The translations under genes were made by a program, and so were the position numbers. This document shows positions 45,868 to 57,200 of a DNA stretch of 64,000 bases, in pieces. The stretch lies in assembly GCA_028280415.1 (NCBI GenBank), contig JANQLV010000008.1, positions 1-64,000 on the forward strand, read 5' to 3'. The notes beneath the pieces are model-generated. The model saw nothing but the letters and a program-made list of their open reading frames with translations, ran no database searches and was not told where the DNA came from. The stretch is from Saprospiraceae bacterium. GTDB lineage: Bacteria; Bacteroidota; Bacteroidia; Chitinophagales; Saprospiraceae. The first letter of the stretch is position 1, and every line of letters begins with the position of its first letter.

Positions 45868-46146
45868 ATGAAGAATTTTATTGTACTTTTTCTTTTAATC
45901 AACCTTCAATTAAAAGCACAGCAAATTTATAATGGTTTAGAAATAAACTACGACCCCTGTACAGGAGCCTGTAGTAGTACGAATACCAATTATGGAGCTA
46001 CAGAAAATTTGAATGATCCGGATAATTATGTTTCTGATTTTGGACCAAGAGATGTAAAGGATGACTGACATAATGGAGTTTATTTTTACTCTATTGCTAG
46101 AAATACTGCTTTTGGAAATAAAAAATATAACTTAAACTTATTCTGA
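45868..46146 (+). pseudogene. Truncated M23 peptidase-like gene with a nonsense codon at the active-site Trp
   Basis: The frame begins with a signal peptide (LFLLINLQLKAQQ) and continues NYGATENLNDPDNYVSDFGPRD, as in the intact paralogs at 48230 and 51229. Where those have DWHGGIDY/DWHGGVDY, this copy reads D-stop-HNGVYF: the Trp codon is TGA at 46066. The frame remains open to 46146 and then ends, lacking the HxH motif and everything after. This is a decayed copy of the second gene of the lipoprotein/peptidase pair. Confidence 0.75.
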
Positions 46147-46308
46147 ATATGAACTTACTTCTCTATCTTCGGTTACCTATCGATTGTACCTGTAACTTCA
46201 TTTAGGAATTATTCTATAAGACTCAAAGCATTCTTTGTAGTTTCAATTCGTAAGTGATTTTATTAATAACTGCTCTTCATTTAGATAAAGGGCAATAATT
46301 AGATGTTT
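46137..46308 (+). repeat. Duplicated upstream leader, copy B (with conserved hairpin)
   Basis: The second copy of the segment at 44578-44752. Its hairpin (TGCTCTTCAT with ATAAAGGGCA, 46270-46293) differs from copy A at several paired positions yet still folds, with one C-A mismatch and one G-U pair. It lies just upstream of the lipoprotein ATG at 46309. Confidence 0.65.
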
Positions 46309-47055
46309 ATGAAAAATTTAATCTTATTTAGTCTTTTTTTCTTTTTTGTTACCTGTGAAGGCCAATCTTTTAGTCCTGATAAATTCTTAGTTAATGTCAG
46401 TCAAGAAGGTGTTAAATCTGAAGCGATTGATACTATATCTCTTAATGCTTATAGTGTAAGGATTAAAGAAGATCCAAATGTTTTTGGTAAAGTAGATGAG
46501 GTCATTTTCAATATAAACTCTAGTAAGTCAATTACTTTCAAAATTCAAGGGCAGAATCCTTATATAAAACAATTTAATATTGAAAGTAAGGATGAGTCTG
46601 GTTGGGGATATTGGTTAAATAATAATAATGATCCTCATTTACTAGATTTTCTTACCAAAAAGAACAAAACTACACTAATACAAAAAATTAATAAGGTTGG
46701 TACTGTAGGAAGAACTTTTGATGATGGTGATAATATCATCATTATTTACGATCCAAATTTATATGATCAAGATTTAGAGATCATTGGTAGTGATGCTACT
46801 GCATTTATTTTTAACAAGAAAGGAGATAAAATAAGTCAGGTGGTTAGATTAAAGGCTATTAGTGCCCCTGTAGCTTCAGATAACTATTTATTTTATTCAT
46901 GTTGTGAAGGTAGGGGTTTTGTCCTTTATGATTCAATAGGTAATAAAAAGACCTATGAATATCAAGCTAAGAAAGATGAAGAGGTTGCACTCGCTCTTGA
47001 ATATGACAATAAGTTTATAGTTGAGATAAAAAGGGCGTTAAATTATCTGAGGTAA
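46309..47055 (+). CDS. Cluster lipoprotein, member 2 (frameshifted)
   Basis: The open frame encodes 248 residues from ATG 46309, preferred over 46303 because the duplicated leader of member 1 aligns there. A lipobox is present (FFVTC). The body is beta-rich with the family motif SDNYLFYSCCEG. The frame ends after an A5 run (47027-47031). One extra base would continue as KLSEVKYKYIVFDMNDFLVYTKTF to a TAG at 47244, restoring a C-terminus like the other members. No peptidase-like gene follows; the next gene is another lipoprotein. Confidence 0.65.
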   Translation: MKNLILFSLFFFFVTCEGQSFSPDKFLVNVSQEGVKSEAIDTISLNAYSVRIKEDPNVFGKVDEVIFNINSSKSITFKIQGQNPYIKQFNIESKDESGWGYWLNNNNDPHLLDFLTKKNKTTLIQKINKVGTVGRTFDDGDNIIIIYDPNLYDQDLEIIGSDATAFIFNKKGDKISQVVRLKAISAPVASDNYLFYSCCEGRGFVLYDSIGNKKTYEYQAKKDEEVALALEYDNKFIVEIKRALNYLR

Positions 47056-47280
47056 AATACAAATACATAGTCTTCGATATGAATGATTTTTTAGTTTATA
47101 CTAAAACATTTGATCGACAAGAAATTAAAGGGAATAACGTTGAACTCTTAGAAGATAGAATGCAAATATCAAGTCGTAAAGAATCGAAAACTAAACCTTC
47201 AAGGTTTTTTATCTATAAATCTGATTTTGAAACCAAAAAGCTATAGTTTTTTGAAAGCTAAAGTCATAGAAAATTTAATA

Positions 47281-48228
47281 ATGATGAAACAAGTTACACT
47301 TACTTTGTTAGTACTAACTCTATTTTTTACTGGTTTTCTTTGTAAGAATTCTTCTACATCAAAAAGCATTGATAACTCTTTTCAGTCCAAAGAGCAAGCT
47401 ATGCCAGCAACAGGTGTATTACCTGAAATTACAAACTCAGAAAGGATAGTATATATTTATGATAAAAGTAATTCCTATGTAACGGAGATCCATTTTTATC
47501 ACAAGAATGACATTATCAAGAAGGTAAATATCCATAATTTAAACCCTTATAATGAATTACAATTAATGGAGGATGGAGTCACTGAATCTATGCATACTAA
47601 CTATATAATAGATTCTGATAAAAACAATTATAAATCCGTTTTTCCAAAAGATTATCCATGTGTTCCTACTTCTGTAAATAGTTCGTCGGTAGTTTATGAA
47701 AAAGGGAGTAAATTTACCTGTATAGCTTTTCGATGTTATTTATATTCTGATGAATATGTGATTGATCAAAAATCAACACTTTATGTTTTCAATAGCTTAG
47801 GAGAGGTTGTAACAATTTTTAGAGATCTAGCAACGCACGCTTCTTTACCATTTATCAACACTGATGGAACTTATCTGGTCTTTTCGTACACTGATTTCAA
47901 AGACTGTAAAGCTATGCCTAAAGATAAGGGTTATTATATATATTCCACTAAAACTAATGAGAAAGTAATTTGGGATAACACTGAAGGTATTAGTTATGCT
48001 TACCTAATTGATGGTAATATGGTTATGGCAACTAAAAAAGATCGGCAGAAAAAAATTAAAGAATATAAATTCTATGATTTAAAAAATAGAGTATTTTATC
48101 ATGGAGCTCTGTCTAAGGATATTTATTCAAATATTATTCGATTTGAAATTGATAAAATTATTGTAAAAGAAAACAAAATAAATAAGGAAAAAAAATATAC
48201 TGATTACTTCAAAGCTGGAAATTTTTAA
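47281..48228 (+). CDS. Cluster lipoprotein, member 3
   Basis: A 315-residue lipoprotein with signal peptide and lipobox (TGFLC, Cys20). The mature part begins Ser-rich, then has beta-strand repeats (FINTDGTYLVFSYTDFKDC, KGYYIYSTKTNEKVIWDN, GNMVMATKKDR) that could form a propeller-like fold. Its C-terminus IIRFEIDKIIVKEN matches the restored ends of members 1 and 2. The ATG at 47281 is used; a TTG at 47227 overlaps the tail of the previous gene. The peptidase-like gene starts one base after its stop, so they are coupled. Confidence 0.8.
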   Translation: MMKQVTLTLLVLTLFFTGFLCKNSSTSKSIDNSFQSKEQAMPATGVLPEITNSERIVYIYDKSNSYVTEIHFYHKNDIIKKVNIHNLNPYNELQLMEDGVTESMHTNYIIDSDKNNYKSVFPKDYPCVPTSVNSSSVVYEKGSKFTCIAFRCYLYSDEYVIDQKSTLYVFNSLGEVVTIFRDLATHASLPFINTDGTYLVFSYTDFKDCKAMPKDKGYYIYSTKTNEKVIWDNTEGISYAYLIDGNMVMATKKDRQKKIKEYKFYDLKNRVFYHGALSKDIYSNIIRFEIDKIIVKENKINKEKKYTDYFKAGNF

Positions 48229-48229
48229 A

Positions 48230-49723
48230 ATGAAAACTAAATTATATTTTATTCTATTAGCTATCCTATATTATCCTTATAATATCTATAGTCAGATCAC
48301 ACCTGGTTTCTCTATCTGTAATGAATGTACAGATAATTACACACAAAATAATTCTAATAGTCAAGATACTATTAGTGGACTATTTACTTACACCGATGAT
48401 GAATACGAAACTCCTGATTTTACCTCAGACTTCGGACCTAGGAGAATCCCAGGTTACGACTGGCATGGAGGGATTGACTATAATTATTCAGGTGGGTCAG
48501 ATCGTGGGAACGCAATAAATTCACTAGAGGCAGGTACTGTCTATGCTATAATCGGTACTGGCTTGAAATATATTATCATAGATGGAGAGAATGATTTTGC
48601 GTATCTACACATGTTTGATATTAGAAATACTCTACCTGTTAGATCTGGTAATTTTGTCTTGACACATTTAATTAGTGATCCCACAGAATATGTAATTATT
48701 AACCTAGGAACGAATACAGTCATTGGTGAAGATGCCTGTACAAGTTGTGTCGCTTATGAAGGAGATACTTTAGATGTTGACAACGAGGTTTTAGCAGGAC
48801 AAGCTATTGGTCCTGTTGGAAATTCTCCTAATTACGATATACACTTACATATTTCTAGGATATTCGATATGACTAGACCTATTGGTACTCATACGGGAGG
48901 AAACCAAATTTTGGGAGATAATAATGTGACCGACCCATTAGAATTTATTGATCATACCGGGCCAGAATATGATATTAAAATACTTAAAAGAGGCAATTTT
49001 ACAAATATTGATAGTTTTCCTGAGGGAATAGATTTAAAATATTCTCAGTCAGGAAGATCAACAACAGAAATATTAGTTCGTCCTGTTATGCCTACTACCC
49101 CCCAAGATGATACAGATGGTGCGCCATATAATAGTGTTCTCAATATTAGTAAAGTAGAGCTAAGACTAGCCAATATATCGTTGAATGATACGTTTTCATT
49201 AATTCAGGGACCTTTTTTTCGAAGTGAAATAAAGATGGGGGCAACGGAAGATGATAATATAGCTTACCCTTTAAGAATTGGTCAATCAGGAAGTGCTGTT
49301 AGAAGATATGGTAGATTTGGCTTCGGAAATGTCCAAGCAAAGACAGGCCTATACTCCTTTGTTTATCGAGATGCAGGGGAAGATCATCATTTCTATACAA
49401 CATCCGGTCCAAGAAGGTGGGATGATTTCTATTTCACAGATTTTACTACAAGAGTTCATGTAGATGATTCGCTTGATGAAGGAGGAAACATTGATATGTT
49501 TGCTGATTTTCCTGATGATGTAAGATATAATGATGGAGAATACGAACTATTTGCTAGAGTAACTAATGTTAGAGATTCTTCATTTTATTCAGATACTCTT
49601 TCCATAACTATTGATAATTATATGCCATATATAAATTCGGTAACCATTATACCCGGATTTTTTGGAGAATACGTGCAATATATTTTAGATTGGTATTTAA
49701 CTGAAATGAAAATTAATCTTTGA
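48230..49723 (+). CDS. Exported M23-family metallopeptidase-like protein, truncated copy
   Basis: A 497-residue exported protein (signal peptide to YSQ). The N-terminal domain is M23-like: SDFGPRRIPGYDWHGGIDY supplies HxxxD, AGQAIGPVGNS the glycine loop, and YDIHLHI the HxH zinc/catalytic motif, so the metal site looks intact. Residues about 250-475 are a beta-rich domain shared with the 51229 protein (RVHVDDSL, FADFPDDVRYNDGEYELFARVTNV). It ends abruptly in the direct-repeat copy at 49674, losing the SprB repeats and T9SS tail of its paralog. Confidence 0.82.
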   Translation: MKTKLYFILLAILYYPYNIYSQITPGFSICNECTDNYTQNNSNSQDTISGLFTYTDDEYETPDFTSDFGPRRIPGYDWHGGIDYNYSGGSDRGNAINSLEAGTVYAIIGTGLKYIIIDGENDFAYLHMFDIRNTLPVRSGNFVLTHLISDPTEYVIINLGTNTVIGEDACTSCVAYEGDTLDVDNEVLAGQAIGPVGNSPNYDIHLHISRIFDMTRPIGTHTGGNQILGDNNVTDPLEFIDHTGPEYDIKILKRGNFTNIDSFPEGIDLKYSQSGRSTTEILVRPVMPTTPQDDTDGAPYNSVLNISKVELRLANISLNDTFSLIQGPFFRSEIKMGATEDDNIAYPLRIGQSGSAVRRYGRFGFGNVQAKTGLYSFVYRDAGEDHHFYTTSGPRRWDDFYFTDFTTRVHVDDSLDEGGNIDMFADFPDDVRYNDGEYELFARVTNVRDSSFYSDTLSITIDNYMPYINSVTIIPGFFGEYVQYILDWYLTEMKINL

Positions 49724-49824
49724 GAGCAACTAAAAAATTATGATACATCGGATCGATTTGAAATGATATAAGTTCAAATATATTGCATGTTAAATTTTTG
49801 ATATCTATATCTTTTATGCAAAAT
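49674..49824. repeat. Direct repeat, copy 2 (first copy 42035-42185)
   Basis: About 151 bases nearly identical to the end and downstream flank of the 41447 gene. Here it begins inside the coding frame of the truncated peptidase gene, supplying that frame's last 17 codons. It marks a recombination joint. Confidence 0.85.
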
Positions 49825-50001
49825 ATAATTATGTTAAAAATTGTGTGGTTTAATTTTTTTCTTTTATATTAGAAACGTGAAAACTATTTATGATATTTTT
49901 ATATATCACTGTATTTTGCCCACAATTTATACTGCCCATCGTTTTACTATAATAGTTAAGATATGATTTACTGTGTGTGTTATGTTTAGCTAGCTACTAA
50001 G

Positions 50002-50019
50002 AGAAGTTTTTAAACTTCT
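50002..50019 (+). other. Hairpin in the long gap before lipoprotein member 4
   Basis: AGAAGTTT-TT-AAACTTCT is a perfect 8-bp inverted repeat with a 2-base centre. The gap (49724-50157) otherwise holds the direct-repeat copy and AT-rich sequence with no gene or clear promoter. Confidence 0.4.
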
Positions 50020-50157
50020 ACTTTTAGTAAAAAAAGGCTTTTTCAAAGAGATCAAGGAGAGAAAAAAATCATTACATAACTATGTAGCAACTTGTTACAT
50101 GGCTATTATTATTATTATGATAATTCCGTCATTATTTTTAATAAAGTTAATTTTAAT

Positions 50158-51219
50158 ATGCGAAAATTAATTGTTTCTTTAATTATACTCTTGCTTTGTA
50201 TTTCATGTAATAATTCACCTATCGAAAAAAATAATACAATTTCTAATCACCCTGCAGAAAATTCTGTTAAACAGCAGAAAGTGAAAAATGTAAGTCATCC
50301 ACCTGGGATAAATTCCAATACAAAAAAAGATCAATTGGTTGTTCATGGGATAAAACAAGAGGGTGCTTTTAAAATGTACAGTACGGTAGTAGGGCAAGGA
50401 GAGGGTTTTTATAATGGGAATCCTAAAATAGAAATAATAAGTAGAGATAGTCAAATCTTGAAAACAATAGATGTATTTGATAATACCATCTTATTTGATA
50501 ATTCTGAAATTAAGTACGTTTTTAATTCCTTACAAGGAGATAATTATTTTGATGCTATATATAATGATGACCAAATAGGCTTGAAATATATTAATATAAA
50601 CCTGTTTCCAAAGCCTGAATATTCTCCCGAATTATTACTTGAGATTTCGTACTCAGTAGAGAACAACTTCTTATTATGTAAATACACATACTTTGCATTA
50701 GAACCTGAAGGTTTCGATCTGTATGGTTCAGAATCAGAAGTTGTCGTATTGGACACATTAGGTAATGAATTCGCTAGGGTTAAAGTAATTGGACCTTTGA
50801 ATAATGCTACTATTACACGTGACAATAACATGCTTTACCTTTCAACAGGAGGGGAAATTAATGAAGATGCCACACACCCCTATTCATGCTATATATACGA
50901 TACTGAAAAAGAAAAAATTATTTTCACTAAAAACGGAGTCGATAATGATTGTCTAGGATGTGGAGTTATTACTAACACTAATAGAGGAAGTTTAACGACC
51001 TATGAGGGATTATGTTCTAATAAATTTACCAAAGATATTTACATATTTGATCATCAAACAAATAAGATTTTCAATACTGACCAATTTAATCATATAAATT
51101 GCCCAGGTGGAGGATATCAAATACATGAAGACCATTGCTTTTGTTTTACATCTGAAGGCGAAAAAAAGATTTTTTACTATAAAAAGGATTTTAATTCTGA
51201 AACCTTTCTAAAAAAATAA
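50158..51219 (+). CDS. Cluster lipoprotein, member 4 (intact)
   Basis: A 353-residue lipoprotein (CISC lipobox, Cys18) and the only intact first gene of a complete lipoprotein/M23 pair. A Ser/Asn/Lys linker (about 20-60) leads to a beta-rich domain with DPNMLYLSTGGE-like RDNNMLYLSTGGE and a Cys-rich patch (DNDCLGCGV). I start it at the ATG at 50158; an ATG at 50092 would put a Tyr run before the signal peptide. It ends nine bases before the giant protein gene, so they are co-transcribed. It may be an outer-membrane partner or immunity-like factor, but that is inference. Confidence 0.8.
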   Translation: MRKLIVSLIILLLCISCNNSPIEKNNTISNHPAENSVKQQKVKNVSHPPGINSNTKKDQLVVHGIKQEGAFKMYSTVVGQGEGFYNGNPKIEIISRDSQILKTIDVFDNTILFDNSEIKYVFNSLQGDNYFDAIYNDDQIGLKYININLFPKPEYSPELLLEISYSVENNFLLCKYTYFALEPEGFDLYGSESEVVVLDTLGNEFARVKVIGPLNNATITRDNNMLYLSTGGEINEDATHPYSCYIYDTEKEKIIFTKNGVDNDCLGCGVITNTNRGSLTTYEGLCSNKFTKDIYIFDHQTNKIFNTDQFNHINCPGGGYQIHEDHCFCFTSEGEKKIFYYKKDFNSETFLKK

Positions 51220-51228
51220 AATATAGCT

Positions 51229-54200
51229 ATGAAATTATTGTTTTCCTCATTGCTCTTATTCTTTGTTATATTTTCCTTTAGCCAGCCATATCAAGTACAG
51301 TACTTAAATTGTCCTGATTGTAATGACACTAATCATAGTAGCAATATGGTATTTACGTATGATGAAAACCCAACCAATTATCAGACTTCACATGTTGCCT
51401 CAGATTATGGTGTTAGAGATCATGGAACTGATCATTATGATTGGCATGGAGGGGTGGATTATAGTTCCGAAGCAGGAAATGCTGATTTTGGAGACGGGAT
51501 TATAGCAATTCGTGGAGGGACAATTACTACTATCGCACGTAATCGTTACAAATATATATTTATTGATGGGATAGATTCTATTGATATTAACGGAACAATG
51601 ACTGCTTATGATTTTGGTTATGGCCATTTGTTTAGAAGTGCTCAATCGAATCAAAAATCAGGTAATTTTTACTGGCAAAGGATACTTGGAAATGTAAACC
51701 CTGTTAGATATGCTATAATTATTGATGATTCAACAGCACTTTATGAAGATGCAAATTCATTTGTTGTTCATCCCTCTACAGGCGATACGATCCAAACCAC
51801 CAACCAGGTAACAGCCGGTCAGGTAATTGGTCCTATAGGGAACTCTATAACTAGAGGGAGTGTATCCGCGCATTTACATTTATATTTATTTGAAAATGAT
51901 CAATTCGGTACTCAGGATAATATTACCAAAAATCCATTACAGTTTGTTGTGCATGACGAACCAACTTTTGATGTCGGTTTATTCAGACCAGTTACGGAGA
52001 GTGACCCTAATCATAGTCACCAGGTAAATGGACAACCTGTACCGCATCCTAATTGGCCTAGATTTAACACAAATGCTGCAAATTCTGGTATACAGCTAAC
52101 ATATCCAGGAGATCAAGTTTCTCAAATAGTAATACGAGCAAAAATGGATTCTGTTAGTGATGGTAATTCTTATGCAAATGCAGTTATGAATACAGAAAAA
52201 GTGGAGCTAATGATTCATAAAGACTCTAGTGATGTAATAAAAGGCCCGTTTTTTAGAGCCGAGTTTAATATTGATGGTACACTAAATAATGAAGATAGAT
52301 ATCCTGAAGATTTAATTAGTAGAGGACAAGGCCGAAATAATACAACTGGAATACAACCTTGGGCTTATTCAGATAGGAGACAACGGCCTTGGGATATATT
52401 TCACTTTGCTGATTTTGCGACTCGTGTACATAAGGATGATCTTCAGGGTTCAGGGAATGGGGCACATCTATTTGCCGACTTACCAGATGATGCTCGGTAT
52501 AGAGATGGTAGATATGGAGTTTTTGCTAAAGTCACAAGCGTTGTTGATTCTTTATTCTATTCCGATACTACAAGCATTATCATAGATAATTTCATGCCCT
52601 ATATTGATAAAGTGACCTTAACCTTAAGTGGTGGCTTACCTATATATCAAAGAGAATGGTATAGCTTTGACCCAAATGCAACAGATATAGGAAATGGATA
52701 TATCTCAACACCTATAAAATTAGAAGTGCCATCAAATGAAACCACAGGGCTTATAGTGAGAGCTATAGCAAGTGAGCCTCTCACAAATTTGAGTGCGTTT
52801 ATCCCTGGTTTATCAACTGATACTATCATAGGCGATACAATAGGATTGGACAGTATGACTTGGCAATTCTTATTTATTTCGGATACTTTAGATGTAGATA
52901 GCTGTTATACAATCGAATTTTATGGGGAAGATTTATCCGGAAACGAACTTTTAAATCTTACAGAAATGGCAGGAGACGAAACTATTGATGAAGCCCAAAT
53001 TCGTATTCCAATGCGTCAAAATACAAATATGGATGCTACAACATGGGCTCCGATAGGAGGTTATTCTAATGGCGTCGATGATGTACATGAATTTTGTCTT
53101 GAAGGCTGTATCAATCCAGATAGTTTATCTATTAATAATTCTAGATTATTAACAAATTGTATGACCTTAGTCGAATCGGAATTTGCAATAATAAACTCCA
53201 CTTCAGGGCTTTCTGACGGCGCAATACATGTAGGTTTAGCTGGCGGAACTCCACCTTTTTCTTTTCAATGGAAGGATGAAAATGAAAATATAATTTCTAA
53301 TGAACAAAATTTAGAAAATATTCCGGCGGGAACATATTGTTTCGAAATTCAAGATGCTACTTGCTGCAAAATATCAGGATGCCAAACGGTTAAAAATTGC
53401 TCAGAATTCATTTCTCATTTTATCGATGAGTTAGCTTGTAATGGAGTTAATGGAAGTATTACAGTTATGCCTAATGGAGATTTATCTAGCTTACCTTATA
53501 CTTATGAATGGGATAATGGAATGAATTCACAAACTATTATAGGCGTTCCGGCTGGTACTTATTGTGTTACGGTCACAGATGCTGGAGGTTGCACTGCTAC
53601 AGCATGTCACAACTTGATAGGATCATTTACGCTAGATGCGGCAATAACAAATTCCTGTGCGGGGGAATATACCGGATCGATAGAATTATCTGTTGAAGGA
53701 GGAACATCTACTGAATATTATTATTCTTGGGAAATAGAAACAGAAGGTGAATATGAATATGAAGAAGTTGCGGATAGTTTAAATCCGGGGATATATTGTG
53801 TGACAGTCACGGATGAGACAGAATGTAGTATTGAGGCTTGTTATGAAGTCTTGGGTGGAATTGATCCTGATTTTGCAATCCAGATTGACGACATCACCTG
53901 CGTCTGTCCGGGAGGTTATGGCGTGATCGATATTTCAGTCAACGGAGATGCTGGTTCTTATACGTTTGCATGGCCTGGTGATAATGTTGTAGATCCGGAA
54001 GTGGAAGATGCGGAAGTGACACAACCAGGAATTTACCAAGTAATTGTTACGAATAGTTATGGATGTACTGTACAACAAGATTTTACAGTTCCCCTTTGTA
54101 ACTTCAATTTTGATAATTTCCATGTAGACCTCACCAGTAGTTGTTATGGTCCGAATACAGGGAGTATTCAGGTGAGTGTAAATGATGCGATGGGACCTTA

Positions 54201-57200
54201 TCTGTTTGTTTTGGAAACAATAGGAGGCAGTCCTGTGGAAGAAATCGCTAGCACACTTGGGACTATTTTAATCGAAGGTCTTGCTCCGGAAAATTATTGC
54301 TTACGAGTAATTTCGGGGAATGGATGTGAAGCAAGTGCTTGTGATTTAATCATTGAAGAATTTCCAGCTCTTGATATTACCTATACAGTCACACCAGCCA
54401 GTAGCTCCAGTGCTAATGATGGAGCGATTAATTTGGAAGTGAGTGGGGCTATTGATCCTAATGATATTTATTATTTATGGACCGGAGGTTATACTACCCA
54501 AGATATTTCCGGATTATCTCCGGGGCAGTATAGTGTTGGAATATATTACGACAATCTGCCTCCTAATGAAAATTGTACATATACTGTTCATATTGAAGTA
54601 GGAACGTGCAATAGCCTCAATAATGTATTTGTACAAGGAGAGGTTACACCACTCTCTTTTTCCGGAAACGATGGCGCTATTGATTTAAGCATATTGGGTG
54701 CTGAAGGTTACGAATTTGATTTTCAGTGGACGGCAAATAATGATCCCATGTTTTCGGCTAATACAGAAGATATTAATGGACTGGCTCCCGGCCGGTATTA
54801 CGTAGAAATCAGACACCCTGATTGTCCAGGCTTCGTGATAAATGAATATTTTGATATCTGTCAGTTTAGTTTCGAATTAAGAGTTTTTGGTGCTTATAGT
54901 TGTGATGGGTTTACTTTGATGGCTCTACATGATGGGGTGAATAGTCCCTTTACCTATCAATGGTCAAATGGAACTGCAAATCAAACTGTTGATGCAGATT
55001 ATGACCAGGAATATTGTGTGACAATAACGGATGATACGGGTTGCTCGGCAGTACGTTGTACAACTATCATTTTGCCTGAAATGGAGTTAAGTTTTGATGT
55101 GACCAATACAACAATGGGGGCATCGCAGGGTTCAGTTACGGCTAATGTAGCTGGTAATTTATTTCCTCCCTTATCTTATGCATGGGATAACGGTATGACC
55201 GGACAAACCATTTCCAATCTCCCTGCTGGTGATTATCATGTGACGGTGACGGATGATTGTGGTCGGACAATAACGGATTATGCTAGAGTAGAATGTGAAA
55301 TTACTTCCGATGATGTATTGGCAATTAGAACTAATGCTACCTGTGGAATGAGTAGTACTGGAGGAGCAATCGACTTAAAGGTATTGATCAGTGATTTAGG
55401 GTATAATACATTTGAGTGGAGTAATGGTGCTACAACTGAAGATATCACTGGATTAGCGGCAGGGGAGTATTGTGTCACTATTACAAATCATCCCAGTAAT
55501 TGCATCTATAAAGATTGCTATACCATTGAAACGGATGGTAATGGTGATTTTGCGATAAGTTTTGATAAAGAACCTGCTTGTAATGGAAGTGCAACGGGGA
55601 CAATTACAGCGAATGTAACAGGCGGAGTAGAAGATTACTCGTACGTTTGGACGAGATGGAATTTTCCGGGAGGATTAGAAGAAGTTGGAATCGGTCAAAT
55701 CCTGGAGAATGTAGCTTCGGGTTTTTATGCCGTACGCGTTACAGATGCACTGGGTTGTACCGATGCTAATTATGTATACTTCTGGCCTTCGGCTCCGGTA
55801 TTTGACTTTGAGATAAGCCTCACGGAAGATGTCGTTTGTGAAGGAGAAACGGTTGATGCAAGCATTATAAACATAACCGGAGGTGAAGATCCTTATGCCT
55901 ATGAATGGCGTCGATTATATGAGGTGATTGGTAATGATGAAACGAAAACGGGCTTAGAACCGGATTGGTATTTTGTAGAGGTTAATGATGCTAATGGTTG
56001 TAAACGAGAAAAGGCTTTTCAGGTTGCACAACATCCGGATATTGTCTATAAGGCTGAAGTTAAAGATGCTTGCCTGGGGCTTTCTTCAGGAGGAATTGAT
56101 ATCATCCATTCCGGAAATTATACTTTTCAGTGGAGTAATGGGCAAACTGGCGCAAGTATTGGCTTTCTTTCGTCGGGGAATTACAGCCTGACGATTACGG
56201 ACGAGCATGGATGTACCAGGGAAGATGCATTTACTGTAGGTACGGCTACATTAGATATTATACAAGAGTTAGTGACGGATAATCCTTGTGGTGAATGCAC
56301 TGGTAGTATTGATATTGAGGTGGAGGCATCTAATGATATTAATTATAAATGGAGTAATGGAGCTACAACGCAAGATTTGACAGAACTCTGTACTGGGGAT
56401 TATTTGGTAACCATTACTTCAGAAGGTTGTGTATATACCAATACGTACACAGTTGAAGGACTGGAAGCTTTTGAATACGAAGTAGAAATATTAGAATATT
56501 TTGACAACGATCTTAGTGCTTATCCGGGAAGTGCCAAAGTTAGAATAATTAGTAATAATTTCACCGGAGGAAATTTGATATTATCAACAAATGCTAATAT
56601 GAATCCGGAAATCGCTACATCTTTCAATAGTGGTTCCACCAATTATGTAGATGTTAACATTCCACTTGAAAATAGTGAAGCGGGAACGTTTTATTTTAGT
56701 TATACTAGTTATAATACAGAATGCACCTATACTGGAAGTTTTGAAAATATTCCGACCTGTCAAGATGAGATTGAAAATTTTTCCTTTACGGTAGAGCATC
56801 TTAGCGAGGGGGAAGGATTTTGTGAAGCCCCTGCTACTCATTCTTATGAAATACACAGATCGCCCTTACTAACTCAGAATCCTCCTTATTATTTAAGAAT
56901 AACAATGCTGGAAGCAAATGACCCTGCTCAAAGTGGGTTTACTTTAACAGTAGAAGAAATCGCAATTTTTCCTTTTACAGTAGATGGAATACCTTCTGGT
57001 AGCGTCAAGTTTGAATTTTTCAGTTTGTGTGATGATCCGATCCTCTCTCGTGAACACACGAATTGTTGTCAGGATATTTCTTGTGAGGTATTATCAGAAG
57101 GATATGATGATGATCCATGGGGAGAACCTTATGATAACTATGTATATGATTTGGATTTTGTGGAGCTTTATATAAGAGATTTATGTTACGATGGGAATTG

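Noticed and set aside
44480-46068. TGA read as an amino acid (recoding) in the cluster
   Set aside because: TGA ends normal genes in the window, including the giant gene at 58995, and no selenocysteine element is visible; decay is simpler.
53180-56462. A CRISPR array in the repeated giant gene
   Set aside because: The repeats are diverged protein modules of about 75-80 codons in one continuous frame, without spacer structure.
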